Counted from the stretch's first letter, positions 1-8,542 are shown. The stretch: 64,000 nt of DNA from Streptomyces tendae (GCF_014650435.1 NZ_BMUY01000001.1:186001-250000); one strand, 5' to 3'. Notes: generated from the letters alone by a model not told the origin. Numbers and translations: made by a program.

Positions 1-614
1 CCGTCGGCAACGTCGGCGCCCTCCGACAGCAGGCCACGCGCGCGTACAGCGCGGTACGCCTGCTCGCCTGGTCGTCCGTCGGCCAGGCCGGCTACCTCCT
101 GGTGCCGATCGCCGCCGCCGCGTACTCCGACGATCCCGAGCACTCGATCGGCTCGACCGTCGCCTACGCCCTCATGTACGCCGCGGTGAACCTCGGCGCC
201 TTCGCGGTGGCCGCGCTGGTGGGCCGCACGAGGGCACTCAACCGCGTCGCGGACTACCGCGGCCTGTACGCGTCCAACCCCCTCACCGCCCTGCTCCTGG
301 CGTTCTTCCTGCTCTGCCTCGCCGGACTGCCGCCCGGTGTCATCGGCCTCTTCGCCAAGGTCACGGTGTTCAGCGCGGCCGTCGACGCCGGACTCGGCTG
401 GCTGGCCGTCGTCATGGCCGTCAACGTCGTGATCGCGCTCTTCTACTACCTCCAATGGACGGCTCTGCTGTTCCGGACACCCGAGGACGCGCCCGCCGGA
501 CACCGTGCCCCCGTCCCCCTCACGGCTGCGATCACTGTGACCGCGGTCCTCGCCGTCGCCCTCTCCGGAGCACCCCAGCTGATCCTCCGCTTCGCCGACA
601 CCGGGCTCTTCTGA
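1..614 (+). CDS. nuoN: NADH-quinone oxidoreductase subunit N, C-terminal part
   Basis: This is the 3' end of a gene that begins before the window; about 203 codons are visible, reading from base 3. NuoN is one of the three antiporter-like membrane subunits of respiratory complex I and helps pump protons while NADH is oxidised. The visible part is a run of hydrophobic helices with the family's conserved stretch 'GQAGYLL', followed by 'SLP'-like '[14 protein letters not shown]', where the lysine is the conserved charged residue in a broken helix. As the last nuo gene it is followed by a strong hairpin. Assignment to NuoN rather than NuoM or NuoL rests on its length past this motif and on its being the last gene of the run. 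Confidence 0.85.
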   Translation, partial: VGNVGALRQQATRAYSAVRLLAWSSVGQAGYLLVPIAAAAYSDDPEHSIGSTVAYALMYAAVNLGAFAVAALVGRTRALNRVADYRGLYASNPLTALLLAFFLLCLAGLPPGVIGLFAKVTVFSAAVDAGLGWLAVVMAVNVVIALFYYLQWTALLFRTPEDAPAGHRAPVPLTAAITVTAVLAVALSGAPQLILRFADTGLF

Positions 615-628
615 ACCCACCGGCCCCG

Positions 629-669
629 GGCACGCGCGCGTGCGGCACCCGCCGCCACGCGCGCGTGCC
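629..669 (+). terminator. Hairpin after nuoN
   Basis: A perfect 14-bp inverted repeat (arms 629-642 and 656-669, GGCACGCGCGCGTG and its complement) begins 15 bases after the nuoN stop. There is no U-run, which is usual for Streptomyces terminators. It probably ends the nuo operon transcript. Confidence 0.6.
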
Positions 670-876
670 GCTCGCCGCGGCCGTCACCCGTACGGACCAC
701 ACGTGCCGCGCAGGGTGCCGGGGAACTGGCGGCCCTCGCCTGGCGTTGACCAGTACGGAAGGGTCCACTGGACGTGTCACCCACGGCACCGGTGGCACCG
801 GAGACCAGGAAGCAACCACAGCGAGCGAGACCAGCAAGCAAAGGGTTCCCCTGCTGCACGACTTGGAGGGCGTACC

Positions 877-1740
877 GTGCACCGCCGGCACAACGGGCTC
901 AGGACCGCAGTACTCCTCGGGGGACTGTCCGCGCTCATCATCGTCATCGGCAGCTTCTTCGGCCGAGCGGGGCTCGTCGTCGCCGTCCTCGTCGCCCTGG
1001 GCACCAACGCGTACGCGTACTGGAACAGCGACAAACTCGCACTCCGCGCCATGCGTGCCCGCCCGGTCAGCGAGTTCGAGGCCCCGGCGCTGTACCGCAT
1101 GGTCCGCGACCTCTCCACCCAGGCCCGCCAGCCGATGCCCCGCCTGTACATCTCACCGACGGAGGCGCCGAACGCCTTCGCGACCGGCCGCAACCCGCGC
1201 AACGCGGCCGTGTGCTGCACCGAGGGCATCATGCGCCTGCTCGACGAGCGCGAACTGCGCGGCGTCATCGGGCACGAACTCAGCCACGTCTACAACCGCG
1301 ACATCCTCATCTCCTCCGTCGCCGGCGCCCTCGCCTCGGTGATCATGTTCCTGGTCAACTTCGCCTGGCTGATCCCCGTGGGGCGGTCCAACGACGACGA
1401 CGGACCCGGCCTGCTGGGCATGCTCCTCATCATGCTGCTCGGACCGCTGGCCGCCACCGTCATCCAACTGGCGATCAGCCGTTCCCGTGAGTACGAGGCC
1501 GACGCCTCCGGCGCCCAGCTGACCGGCGACCCGCTCGCCCTGGCCGACGCCCTGCGCAAACTGGAAGTCGGCACCAAGCAGCTCCCGCTTCCCCCGGAGC
1601 CCCGGCTCGAGACCGCCAGCCACATGATGATCGCCAACCCCTTCCGGCCGGGGCAGGGACTCTCGAAGATGTTCTCCACCCACCCGCCGATGGCGGAGCG
1701 AATCGCCCGACTCGAAAAGATGGCAGGTCGTCAGCAGTGA
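877..1740 (+). CDS. htpX: Zinc metalloprotease HtpX homologue (M48)
   Basis: A 287-residue membrane metalloprotease of the M48B family, which degrades damaged membrane proteins in stress. Two hydrophobic segments near the N-terminus (about residues 6-40) precede the zinc motif HELSH at residues 133-137. Two more membrane segments follow, and then 'SREYEADA' near residue 205 supplies the third ligand. The GTG start at 877 was chosen because GGAGGG lies six bases upstream and the protein then begins just before the first membrane helix; the open frame runs further upstream without family-like sequence. The gene is translationally coupled to the next one (4-base overlap). Confidence 0.9.
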   Translation: MHRRHNGLRTAVLLGGLSALIIVIGSFFGRAGLVVAVLVALGTNAYAYWNSDKLALRAMRARPVSEFEAPALYRMVRDLSTQARQPMPRLYISPTEAPNAFATGRNPRNAAVCCTEGIMRLLDERELRGVIGHELSHVYNRDILISSVAGALASVIMFLVNFAWLIPVGRSNDDDGPGLLGMLLIMLLGPLAATVIQLAISRSREYEADASGAQLTGDPLALADALRKLEVGTKQLPLPPEPRLETASHMMIANPFRPGQGLSKMFSTHPPMAERIARLEKMAGRQQ

Positions 1741-2153
1741 AGACCATCCTCAACGTCATTTGGCTCGTGCTCAGCGGCTTCTGGCTGTTCCTCGGCTACC
1801 TGCTCGCGGGCGCGCTGCTGTGCATCACGATCATCGGAATTCCCTTCGGCGTCGCGGCCTTCCGCATCGGCGTCTACGCCCTGTGGCCCTTCGGGTACAC
1901 GACGGTCGAGCGACGCGGCGCCGGAGCACCCTCCTGCATCGGGAACGTGCTGTGGCTCGTCCTCGCCGGCTGGTGGCTGGCCCTGGGCCACATCGTCACC
2001 GGTATCGCGCTCTGCGTCACGATCATCGGCATCCCGCTCGGCATCGCCAACTTCAAGCTGATCCCCGTCTCACTGCTCCCACTGGGGCGCGAGATCGTAC
2101 GCACGGACCAGCCGTTCACCGCTGCGGGAACGTCGCAGCGGACCGGCTGGTGA
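1737..2153 (+). CDS. YccF domain-containing inner membrane protein
   Basis: A 138-residue membrane protein starting at a GTG that overlaps the htpX stop by four bases, so the two are probably co-expressed. It contains two copies of the YccF (DUF307) repeat, each with the signature '[10 protein letters not shown]' or '[10 protein letters not shown]', about 70 residues apart; each copy forms a pair of hydrophobic segments. The biochemical function of YccF proteins is unknown. Coupling to a membrane-quality-control protease suggests a membrane stress role, which is inference only. Confidence 0.85.
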   Translation: MKTILNVIWLVLSGFWLFLGYLLAGALLCITIIGIPFGVAAFRIGVYALWPFGYTTVERRGAGAPSCIGNVLWLVLAGWWLALGHIVTGIALCVTIIGIPLGIANFKLIPVSLLPLGREIVRTDQPFTAAGTSQRTGW

Positions 2154-2182
2154 AGGACCTTCGCGGGCTCCCGTGGCCCGCG

Positions 2183-2209
2183 TTGTCCACAGCCCCCGGG
2201 TTGTCCACA
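2183..2209 (+). promoter_or_regulatory. Pair of DnaA-box-like 9-mers
   Basis: TTGTCCACA occurs at 2183-2191 and again at 2201-2209, in the same orientation and 18 bp apart, in the 96-base gap before the SMI1 gene. This exact 9-mer is the preferred DnaA box of high-GC Streptomyces. The start-to-start spacing (just under two helical turns) puts both boxes on nearly the same face. DnaA binding here is inferred, not shown. Confidence 0.5.
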
Positions 2210-2249
2210 GGCCCGCACGGATGTCAGTGGCGGCCTGCATGATGAACCC

Positions 2250-2843
2250 ATGAGCGAGAACGAGCAGTTGCTGGAACGGGTGGCCGCCAAGGCGCGGCAC
2301 ACCCGGCCGTGGGGTTGGGCTTCCCTGCCCGAGCCCGTGGACGGGGCGACGACGGCCCGCGCCGAGGCGGCCCTGGGCTTCCCCCTTCCCGCACTGCTCG
2401 CCGAGCTGTACCTGCGCATAGGAGACGGCGGATTCGGCCCGGAGTACGGTCTGTTGCCCCTGCTCGACAGTCCGCCCTCGGGCGAGCCCGCCGCCGTCGC
2501 CCAGTACCTCGCCAACCGCGACAGCGCTGCGAAGGACCCCGACTGGCCCTGGCCCGAGGGCGTCCTGCCCATATCCCACTGGGGCTGCGCGATGTACGCG
2601 TGCGTCGACTGCCGCTCCCCGCAGGCCACTGTCCTCCTCTTCGAGCCCAACGCCGGTGACGCCGACCATGCCTGGTACGTCGACGCCCCGAGCCTCGCCG
2701 ACTGGCTGCGCGCCTGGACGGAGGGCACGGGCTGGTACGAGGAGGCCCACGACGGCCCCGAGCCGACTCCCTGGGACGACTTCCCCATACGTACCGGAAG
2801 ACCGCCCACGCCGACGGGTGGGTCGCCCGCACAGGCGTCCTGA
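2250..2843 (+). CDS. SMI1/KNR4 family protein
   Basis: A 197-residue soluble protein with the SMI1/KNR4 fold pattern: an N-terminal 'AEAALGFPLPALLAELY' helix region, the 'IGDGGFGPEYGL' turn near residue 55, and a central 'HWGCAMYACVD' strand near residue 110. SUKH/SMI1 proteins are common in bacteria, often as immunity proteins for nucleic-acid-targeting toxins, but many lone copies have no known partner. No toxin gene is adjacent here. The ATG start at 2250 lies about 40 bases after the DnaA-box-like pair. Family call is firm; the role is unknown. Confidence 0.8.
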   Translation: MSENEQLLERVAAKARHTRPWGWASLPEPVDGATTARAEAALGFPLPALLAELYLRIGDGGFGPEYGLLPLLDSPPSGEPAAVAQYLANRDSAAKDPDWPWPEGVLPISHWGCAMYACVDCRSPQATVLLFEPNAGDADHAWYVDAPSLADWLRAWTEGTGWYEEAHDGPEPTPWDDFPIRTGRPPTPTGGSPAQAS

Positions 2844-2923
2844 GGGACATCCGGCCGGGCCCCTCCCGCCGGTTCACCCACGGGGAGCCGACGCCGGACC
2901 ACTTCGGCGCCCCCAGCCGTCGT

Positions 2924-4168
2924 CTACCGCGGGACTTGCTGCCCCCGCACCCCGTACACCACCACACCCACCGCCAGCACACCCACACCCACCACGACCG
3001 ACACCGCCGGAAGCGAGAACGCGAGCACCACACAGCCGACCAGCCCGAGCGCCGGCACGACCCGCGACAGCCGCGACGGGTCGAGCGTCCAGGCCGAGGC
3101 GTTGGCCACGGCGTAGTACGCCAGCACACCGAAGGAGGAGAAGCCGATCGCCCCACGCACGTCCACCGTCGCAGCCAGGACCGCGACCACCGCGCCCACG
3201 GCCAGCTCCGCCCGGTGCGGCACCTGGAAACGCGGGTGCACCGCGGCCAGCGCCCGGGGCAGATGACGGTCCCGGGCCATGGCCAGCGTCGTCCGTGAGA
3301 CGCCCAGGATCAGCGCCAGCAGCGACCCGAGGGCGGCCACGGCGGCCCCCACCCGCACCACCGGCGCGAGCCCGGGCAGGCCGGCCGCCTCCACCGCGTC
3401 CGCCAGCGGCGCCGTCGCCTGCCCCAGGCCGGCCGGGCCCAGCACGGAAAGGACAGCCACCGCGACACACCCGTACACCGCCAGGGTGAGCGCCAGCGCA
3501 AGTGGGATCGCGCGCGGAATGGTGCGCCGCGGGTCCCGCACCTCCTCACCGAGGGTCGCGACGCGCGCATACCCGGCGAACGCGAAGAACAGCAGGCCGG
3601 CCGCTTGCAGGACCCCGTCGGCGCCACCCGACAGGCCGATGTCCAGCCGCGCGGCGTCGGCCTGCCCCGAACCGAGACACACCACCACCACGGAAGCGAG
3701 GACAGCGAGAACCACCGCCACGATCACCCGCGTCAGCCAGGCGGACTTGTGGATCCCGCCGTAGTTCACCGCGGTCAGCGCCACCACGGCGGCGACCGCC
3801 ACCGCATGCGCCTGCTCCGGCCAGACGTACGTGCCCACGGTGAGCGCCATGGCGGCACAGGAGGCCGTCTTTCCGACGACGAACGACCAGCCCGCGAGAT
3901 AGCCCCAGAACTCCCCGAGCCGCTCACGCCCATAGACGTAGGTGCCACCCGAGGCCGGATACCGGGCGGCCAGCCTGGCCGACGACATGGCGTTGCAGTA
4001 GGCGACGACGGCTGCCACGGCAAGGGCGAGGAGCAGCCCCGAACCGGCTGAGCGCGCCGCCGGCGCGAGGGCGGCGAAGACCCCGGCACCGATCATGGAA
4101 CCGAGCCCCACGACGACGGCGTCGCCCAGGCCGAGGGTGCGACGCAGCTCCGAACCCCCAGGTGTCAT
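2924..4168 (-). CDS. APC family amino-acid permease
   Basis: A 414-residue integral membrane protein with about 12 hydrophobic segments. The N-terminal motif 'GLGSMIGAGVFAALAP' is the unwound first helix that binds substrate amine and carboxylate groups in APC transporters. It is followed by 'YPASGGTYVYGRE', typical of the cationic/neutral amino-acid permeases. The ATG at 4168 was chosen over an upstream start because it places the protein about 15 residues before helix 1. It is convergent with the SMI1 gene. The substrate cannot be read from sequence. The C-terminus is highly hydrophobic and ends 'GVRGQQVPR'. Confidence 0.85.
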   Translation of the reverse strand: MTPGGSELRRTLGLGDAVVVGLGSMIGAGVFAALAPAARSAGSGLLLALAVAAVVAYCNAMSSARLAARYPASGGTYVYGRERLGEFWGYLAGWSFVVGKTASCAAMALTVGTYVWPEQAHAVAVAAVVALTAVNYGGIHKSAWLTRVIVAVVLAVLASVVVVCLGSGQADAARLDIGLSGGADGVLQAAGLLFFAFAGYARVATLGEEVRDPRRTIPRAIPLALALTLAVYGCVAVAVLSVLGPAGLGQATAPLADAVEAAGLPGLAPVVRVGAAVAALGSLLALILGVSRTTLAMARDRHLPRALAAVHPRFQVPHRAELAVGAVVAVLAATVDVRGAIGFSSFGVLAYYAVANASAWTLDPSRLSRVVPALGLVGCVVLAFSLPAVSVVVGVGVLAVGVVVYGVRGQQVPR

Positions 4169-4308
4169 GGGTCGCACCCTACTGATCGGCGCAACCACCC
4201 GGCGCGGTCGGAACGTCCCCTCCACCAAGAAGACATGAACACCGCGCGGAGGAACGGCCCGCAGTACTGGCACCGTGTGGGCACAGAGAGAAAGGGCAGG
4301 GTCAGGGC

Positions 4309-4575
4309 ATGACCGTCATCAGCTGGATCATCCTCGGACTGTTGGCCGGAGCCGTCGCCAAGTTCCTGCTGCCGGGCCGCGACCCCGGAGGGCTCATCGG
4401 CACCACCCTCATCGGCATCGCGGGCGCCTTCCTCGGCGGCTGGATATCGGCCCGCTGGCTCGACCACCCGATCAGCAAGGACTTCTACGACGGCGCCACC
4501 TGGGCGGCGGCGATCGGCGGTTCGCTGGTGCTCCTGGTCGCCTACCGGCTCCTGTTCGGCAACTCGCGCGACTGA
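4309..4575 (+). CDS. GlsB/YeaQ/YmgE family stress response membrane protein
   Basis: An 88-residue membrane protein with three glycine-rich hydrophobic segments. The family signature 'GLLAGAVAKFLLPGRDPGG' opens the protein, followed by 'TTLIGIAGAFLGGWI'. These transglycosylase-associated-like proteins are induced by stress in several bacteria; their molecular action is unknown. AAGGGCAGGG lies shortly before the ATG. It is followed by a strong hairpin shared with the convergent yajQ. Confidence 0.85.
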   Translation: MTVISWIILGLLAGAVAKFLLPGRDPGGLIGTTLIGIAGAFLGGWISARWLDHPISKDFYDGATWAAAIGGSLVLLVAYRLLFGNSRD

Positions 4576-4594
4576 GCACGCGCAGAGCGGACGA

Positions 4595-4629
4595 GAAAGG
4601 GTGGGCACCGCCGGGGTGCCCACCCTTTT
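4595..4629. terminator. Bidirectional terminator between the GlsB gene and yajQ
   Basis: A 14-bp or longer perfect stem (arms from 4595 and to 4629, core GGGTGGGCACC) has A-rich and T-rich flanks, so it can terminate both convergent genes. Confidence 0.8.
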
Positions 4630-4647
4630 CCGTCCCGGTTCAGCGGA

Positions 4648-5136
4648 TCACCGGTAGTTGACGAACTGCAGCGCGAAGTCGAAGTCCTGGCCCTTGAGCA
4701 GGGCGATCACGGTCTGCAGATCGTCCCGGCTCTTCGAGGAGACCCGCAGTTCCTCGCCCTGCACCTGGGCCTTCACGCCCTTGGGGCCCTCGTCGCGGAT
4801 GAGCTTGGCCACCTTCTTCGCGTTGTCCTGGGAGATGCCCTCCTCGATCGACGCGAAGATCTTGTACTCCTTGCCGGAGAGCTGCGGCTCGCCCGCGTCC
4901 AGAGCCTTGAGCGAGATGCCGCGCTTGATCAGCTTGGACTGGAAGACGTCGAGGACCGCGCTCACCCGGTCCTCGGAGTTGGCCTCCATGAGGATCTTCT
5001 CCCCGGACCACGAGATCGAGGCCCCCACGCCCTTGAAGTCGTAACGCTGCGAGATCTCCTTGGCGGCCTGGTTGAGGGCGTTGTCGACCTCCTGCCGCTC
5101 GACCTTCGAGACGATGTCGAAACTGGAGTCGGCCAT
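4648..5136 (-). CDS. yajQ: YajQ family nucleotide-binding protein
   Basis: A 162-residue protein matching the YajQ family along its length: N-terminal '[20 protein letters not shown]', central '[17 protein letters not shown]', and C-terminal '[16 protein letters not shown]'. The family has a double ferredoxin-like fold and has been reported to bind cyclic di-GMP or tRNA/GTP. The ATG at 5136 follows AAGGAG by about eleven bases; longer in-frame starts are not family-like. It is divergent from the truncated tRNA-Tyr downstream in window coordinates. Confidence 0.9.
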   Translation of the reverse strand: MADSSFDIVSKVERQEVDNALNQAAKEISQRYDFKGVGASISWSGEKILMEANSEDRVSAVLDVFQSKLIKRGISLKALDAGEPQLSGKEYKIFASIEEGISQDNAKKVAKLIRDEGPKGVKAQVQGEELRVSSKSRDDLQTVIALLKGQDFDFALQFVNYR

Positions 5137-5371
5137 GTCCTGTGGCTCCTTGTATCTGGGTGCGTGTCGGGCCGCGTATCGGGTCCGTACCGGCATACGT
5201 CGGCGGCCGCCGGGCCCGGCAGGGTCCTCGGCCGCATCCGGACAAGCCTAGCCACCCACCGCGGTCCGGGCGGCGATCAATCGGGTGGCGAAGCACCCCT
5301 CCACATCAGGTATTGTTTACGTCGTTGCCACGGAGCGCCGCCCACCAGCGGCTCGACGGGCAGCAAACCCC

Positions 5372-5416
5372 GGCGGTGTGGCTCAGCCTTCCCAGGTTCG
5401 AATCCTGGCGCCGCCA
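5372..5416 (+). pseudogene. tRNA-Tyr gene remnant lacking D-arm and anticodon arm
   Basis: The 5' acceptor strand GGCGGTG (5372-5378) pairs with CGCCGCC (5409-5415). A standard T-arm, CCAGG-TTCGAAT-CCTGG (5392-5408), and a piece of the long class II variable arm (GCTCAGCCTTC) are present. Only 45 bases separate the ends, where about 82 are expected. The parts present match bacterial tRNA-Tyr. The missing segment corresponds to the D-arm, the GTA anticodon arm and the start of the variable arm. As it stands it cannot make a normal tRNA. It is followed by a strong terminator. An assembly or sequencing error cannot be excluded. Confidence 0.7.
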
Positions 5417-5427
5417 CACGGGAATGA

Positions 5428-5470
5428 AAGGGCCCCGTGACCTGCCCGAACAGCAGGTCACGGGGCCCTT
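5428..5470 (+). terminator. Terminator after the tRNA-Tyr remnant
   Basis: An 18-bp perfect stem (arms 5428-5445 and 5453-5470, core GGGCCCCGTGACCTGC) begins 12 bases after the tRNA-Tyr remnant, showing that a transcription unit once ended here. Confidence 0.75.
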
Positions 5471-5542
5471 CGTCATGCGTCGGGCAGCACGAGAGGGCGT
5501 GGGCTCGGCTCACCGTTCGCGGTGTGCGGGCAGACTGGTGGC

Positions 5543-5761
5543 ATGGCCTCGTCCTCCCGTCGCAGAATCTGCCCCGAGTGCCGTCGCGAGATCGCCGTCG
5601 TCGCGGGGCGGTACGCCCGCCACGATCCGCCCGGTGCACGGGAGAGCGGTGAGCTGGTGTCCTGCCCGGGATCGCGCCGGTCGGCGCAACTCGGTGCGGC
5701 GCAGCCGTCCTTGGACGGGTACGTCGTCCCCGACTTCCCCGGGCAGTTGCCCCTCTTCTAG
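5543..5761 (+). CDS. Small conserved Streptomyces protein with CPEC motif
   Basis: A 72-residue basic protein with 'RRICPECRRE' at residues 7-16 and one later cysteine (residue 42 region, 'LVSCPGS'), ending 'VVPDFPGQLPLF'. It looks like half of a zinc ribbon, but a complete set of four ligands is not visible. The ATG at 5543 was preferred over the upstream GTG because it gives a compact start and ATG is the commoner codon. Function is unknown; I recall similar short proteins in other Streptomyces at this locus, but cannot verify it here. Confidence 0.6.
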   Translation: MASSSRRRICPECRREIAVVAGRYARHDPPGARESGELVSCPGSRRSAQLGAAQPSLDGYVVPDFPGQLPLF

Positions 5762-5810
5762 CCTCCGCCGGCCTTCGTGAGTGCCCCGAACCCCGGTCGC
5801 CCTGCCGGCC

Positions 5811-6467
5811 TCAGTTCCCGGCCACCGACTTCACCGCGACCGACACCGGCGCCGAACCGCTGATCAGCTCCAGGGTCAGGCCGTTGGTGGCCGGGGTGTC
5901 GACCAGTTCCGCCAGGACGGCCGCGACGTCGTCGCGCGGGACGGGGCCGCGGCCGGTGTGCGCCTCCAGACGCACCAGACCCGTGCCCGCGTCGTCCGTC
6001 AGGGCGCCGGGGCGCAGGATCGTCCAGTCCAAGGCGTCGAGCGAGCTGACGTACGCGTCCGCCTCGCCCTTGGCGCGCAGGTAGACGTCGAAGATCTCGT
6101 CCCCCCGGTGCCGGGGGTCGGCGCCCATGGAGGACACGACCAGGAAGCGCCGTACGCCAGCCCGGACCGCGGCGTCCGCGAAGAGGACCGCGGCCGCCTT
6201 GTCCACCGTGTCCTTGCGGGCCGCCCCGCTGCCGGGACCCGCGCCCGCCGCGAAGACCGCCGCGTCCGCGCCCCGCAGCCGCTCCGCGACCTCCTCGACC
6301 GAGGCCGACTCCAGATCCAGCACGATCGGTTCGGCGCCCGCCGCGCGCAGATCGTCGGCCTGCTCCGCCTTGCGGACGATGCCCGCCACCTCGTCACCGC
6401 GCGCGGCGAGCAACCGCTCCAGCCGCAGCGCGATCTGACCATGACCACCAGCGATGACAATGCGCAT
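5811..6467 (-). CDS. NAD(P)-binding Rossmann-fold protein (atypical SDR)
   Basis: A 218-residue protein beginning with the nucleotide-binding loop 'MRIVIAGGHGQIALRLERLL' (GxxGxxA pattern at residues 7-13). It contains 'VLDLESASVEEVAERL', the 'AAVFAAGAG' strand, 'RFLVVSSMGADP' near residue 110, and 'LDWTILRPGALTDD'. This is the pattern of atypical short-chain dehydrogenases (YwnB/HSCARG-like), which bind NADP but often lack the Tyr-x-x-x-Lys catalytic pair; none is visible here. The ATG at 6467 sits at the start of the first beta strand. Role unknown: redox sensor or reductase. Confidence 0.8.
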   Translation of the reverse strand: MRIVIAGGHGQIALRLERLLAARGDEVAGIVRKAEQADDLRAAGAEPIVLDLESASVEEVAERLRGADAAVFAAGAGPGSGAARKDTVDKAAAVLFADAAVRAGVRRFLVVSSMGADPRHRGDEIFDVYLRAKGEADAYVSSLDALDWTILRPGALTDDAGTGLVRLEAHTGRGPVPRDDVAAVLAELVDTPATNGLTLELISGSAPVSVAVKSVAGN

Positions 6468-6597
6468 GTCTTCGACCGTACGCCCCGACGCCCGCACGCG
6501 CCGCACGACTTCGACCACCCCGCGCCGTGCGAATTCGGCGGCCGCGCGCCGCGCCGCGCCGGGCCGGACTCCGCGCGCCGTCCCCCGCGGCCCTCCC

Positions 6598-8037
6598 TCA
6601 GGTCATGTCCCCACGCCCACCGGGACCACCAGAACCGCCGGCACCACCTGGACCACCAGGACCGCCGCGCCCGTCACGTCGTCCACGGCCGCCACCGCCC
6701 TGCCGGGGCAGCCCCAGGTCCGGTGCGGTGGTCGAGTCGCCGTACTCCCGTACCGCGCTGGTCCGCGCCACCACGCGCCCCCGGTGTACGACGATCCGGC
6801 TGTACGCCAGCGACAGCGCCCCCGACAGCCGGTCCCCGCGCACGGCGACGAGTTCGGCCGGGAAGCCCGCCTCCACCCGCACCTCGGGCAGACCGAGGGC
6901 CGACCGAGCCGCCGCGCTCACGGCCTCGTACGCCTCCTCGGGGCGCAGTCCGTGGCGCGAGGCCAGCAGGTAGGCCGCCTCCAGGGGGTCGCCGCGCCCG
7001 ACCGGGTTGGACACGTCCCGCAGCGCACCGCTCCCGGCGGCGACCCGCACCCCGGCCGCCCGCAGCAGCCGTACCGGAGCCGTGCCGTCGGGGTGGTCCG
7101 CCGTCCCGCAGGCGCCCTGCGGCAGGCAGACCACCGTCACCCCCGCCGCCGCGAGCTGGTCCGCGGCCCGGCAGGCCGCGTCGGCGGGCAGCCGTCCGAG
7201 GCCGTCGCAGGGGCCGATGGCGACTCCGGGGCGCAGCCCGCCCGCCATGGCCGCCAGCCGGGCCAGCCGCGCCGGGTCGGCGGCGTCCGTGTGCAGGTCG
7301 ACCGGGCAGCCGTGCTCGGCGGCGACCTCCAGGACCGCCTCCACGTACCCCGCCGGATCCGGGTCCAGGTCAGGACAGCCACCCACCACGTCGGCGCCCA
7401 TCTTGACCGCGTCCCGCAGCATCGCCAGCCCGTCGGCGCCGGCCGCTCCGGTCAGCACCCTCGGCATCGCCACCGTGGTCAGCTCGGTGAGCCCGCGCAG
7501 CGAGCGCCGGGTCCGCAGGACGGCGGTCAGCGCGCCGAGCCCCGCGACGTCGCCCACCCGCACGTGCGCGCGCAGCGCGGTGGCGCCGTGTCCCAGCTGG
7601 AGCAGGGCGGCCTCGGTGGCCCGGCGCTGGACGTCCTCGGGCTGGTAGGAGACAGGGCCGGGGGCGTCCGCCGTGAGCGCCGTGTCGGCGTGCACGTGGG
7701 GATCGGCCGGGGCCGGTAGCAGCAGGTAGCCATCCAGGTCGAGGTGGCCGCCGGGGTTCAGGTGACCGCCAGAGCCGGAGCCGGAACCGGAGCCGGAGCC
7801 GTGGCGGGGTCCGGGACCGGGACCAGGACTCGGCACGCCTCCCGGGGGCAGGTTGCCGAGGGTGCGGCGCGGGGTCAGGCTGCCGGCCGTACCGACCGCC
7901 TCGATACGGCCGCCGTGAAGCCGTACGTCCACGGTCCTGCCGTCGGTGAGCCGCGCCCCGGAGAGCAGGAGCGAGCCGCGGTCGGCGGGGCCCGAGGGGG
8001 AGGGCGAGTGGGGCGGCTGCGGCTGGCTGTCGGGCAT
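6598..8037 (-). CDS. Cytosine-deaminase-like amidohydrolase with degenerate active site
   Basis: A 479-residue member of the amidohydrolase superfamily. The layout follows CodA-type deaminases: 'DPHVHADTAL' (first metal ligands), 'VDLHTDAADP', and 'VAAGSGALRDVSNPVGRGDPLEAA', which aligns with the CodA 'GSDNIRDPFNPYGNGD' stretch. Several catalytic positions are altered: the glutamate after the third histidine is alanine, the GSD aspartate is glycine, and the fourth histidine region reads 'IGPCDGL'. A GS-repeat insertion lies near residue 85 and a Gly-rich tail ends the protein. It may have a different substrate or be inactive. Confidence 0.7.
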   Translation of the reverse strand: MPDSQPQPPHSPSPSGPADRGSLLLSGARLTDGRTVDVRLHGGRIEAVGTAGSLTPRRTLGNLPPGGVPSPGPGPGPRHGSGSGSGSGSGGHLNPGGHLDLDGYLLLPAPADPHVHADTALTADAPGPVSYQPEDVQRRATEAALLQLGHGATALRAHVRVGDVAGLGALTAVLRTRRSLRGLTELTTVAMPRVLTGAAGADGLAMLRDAVKMGADVVGGCPDLDPDPAGYVEAVLEVAAEHGCPVDLHTDAADPARLARLAAMAGGLRPGVAIGPCDGLGRLPADAACRAADQLAAAGVTVVCLPQGACGTADHPDGTAPVRLLRAAGVRVAAGSGALRDVSNPVGRGDPLEAAYLLASRHGLRPEEAYEAVSAAARSALGLPEVRVEAGFPAELVAVRGDRLSGALSLAYSRIVVHRGRVVARTSAVREYGDSTTAPDLGLPRQGGGGRGRRDGRGGPGGPGGAGGSGGPGGRGDMT

Positions 8038-8220
8038 CGCGCTCCTCTGGGCTCGGGGCTGCGCAGTGGGGGACGCAAGATCACGCAGAGTGAGTCGAGC
8101 CTAGGACGGTGATCAGCCCGTGGCGCGGAGGAGCGCAATAGTCGTACCGGTGCGGTCCCGTGCCGTTCGGACGCTCCGGGGGCGGTCGGGACGGGACGGG
8201 GCAGGGTCGGCGAAACGGAT

Positions 8221-8250
8221 TTGGGCGAACGGCGGGCGACCGTGTAATGT
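8221..8250 (+). promoter_or_regulatory. Promoter of the tRNA-Thr/tRNA-Met unit
   Basis: A -35 TTGGGC (8221-8226) and a -10 TAATGT (8245-8250) with an 18-bp spacer end 11 bases before tRNA-Thr. This fits the principal sigma factor HrdB. Confidence 0.5.
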
Positions 8251-8261
8251 CTTCATCGCTC

Positions 8262-8334
8262 GCCCCAATAGCTCAGTCGGCAGAGCGTCTCCATGGTAAG
8301 GAGAAGGTCAACGGTTCGATTCCGTTTTGGGGCT
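8262..8334 (+). tRNA. tRNA-Thr(GGT)
   Basis: A complete 73-base cloverleaf: acceptor GCCCCAA/TTGGGGC, D-arm GCTC..GAGC, anticodon stem TCTCC/GGAGA with loop ATGGTAA giving anticodon GGT (reads ACC/ACU), T-arm AACGG-TTCGATT-CCGTT, discriminator T. CCA is not encoded. Confidence 0.95.
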
Positions 8335-8380
8335 CTGGTGTGAGAGGTTCCCGTCGCAAGGCGGGGCCCGATCGCATCAC

Positions 8381-8453
8381 AGCGGTGTAGCTCAGTCGGT
8401 AGAGCAAGCGGCTCATAATCGCTGTGTCACCGGTTCAAGTCCGGTCACCGCTA
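8381..8453 (+). tRNA. tRNA-Met(CAT), elongator type
   Basis: A complete 73-base cloverleaf: acceptor AGCGGTG/CACCGCT, anticodon loop CTCATAA with CAT, T-arm ACCGG-TTCAAGT-CCGGT, discriminator A. The first acceptor pair is A-T and the anticodon stem lacks three G-C pairs, so it is not the initiator tRNA. CCA is not encoded. Confidence 0.93.
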
Positions 8454-8458
8454 CTCTT

Positions 8459-8500
8459 AGTAGCCGATTGCGGGGTCGGTCCTTCAATCGGCTACTCTTT
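8459..8500 (+). terminator. Terminator after tRNA-Met
   Basis: A perfect 12-bp stem (AGTAGCCGATTG, arms 8459-8470 and 8485-8496) followed by CTTTCC lies between tRNA-Met and rpmG. Confidence 0.65.
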
Positions 8501-8542
8501 CCTGCGTTAATAACATCAATCCGTTCGTCAAGGAGCACTCAC

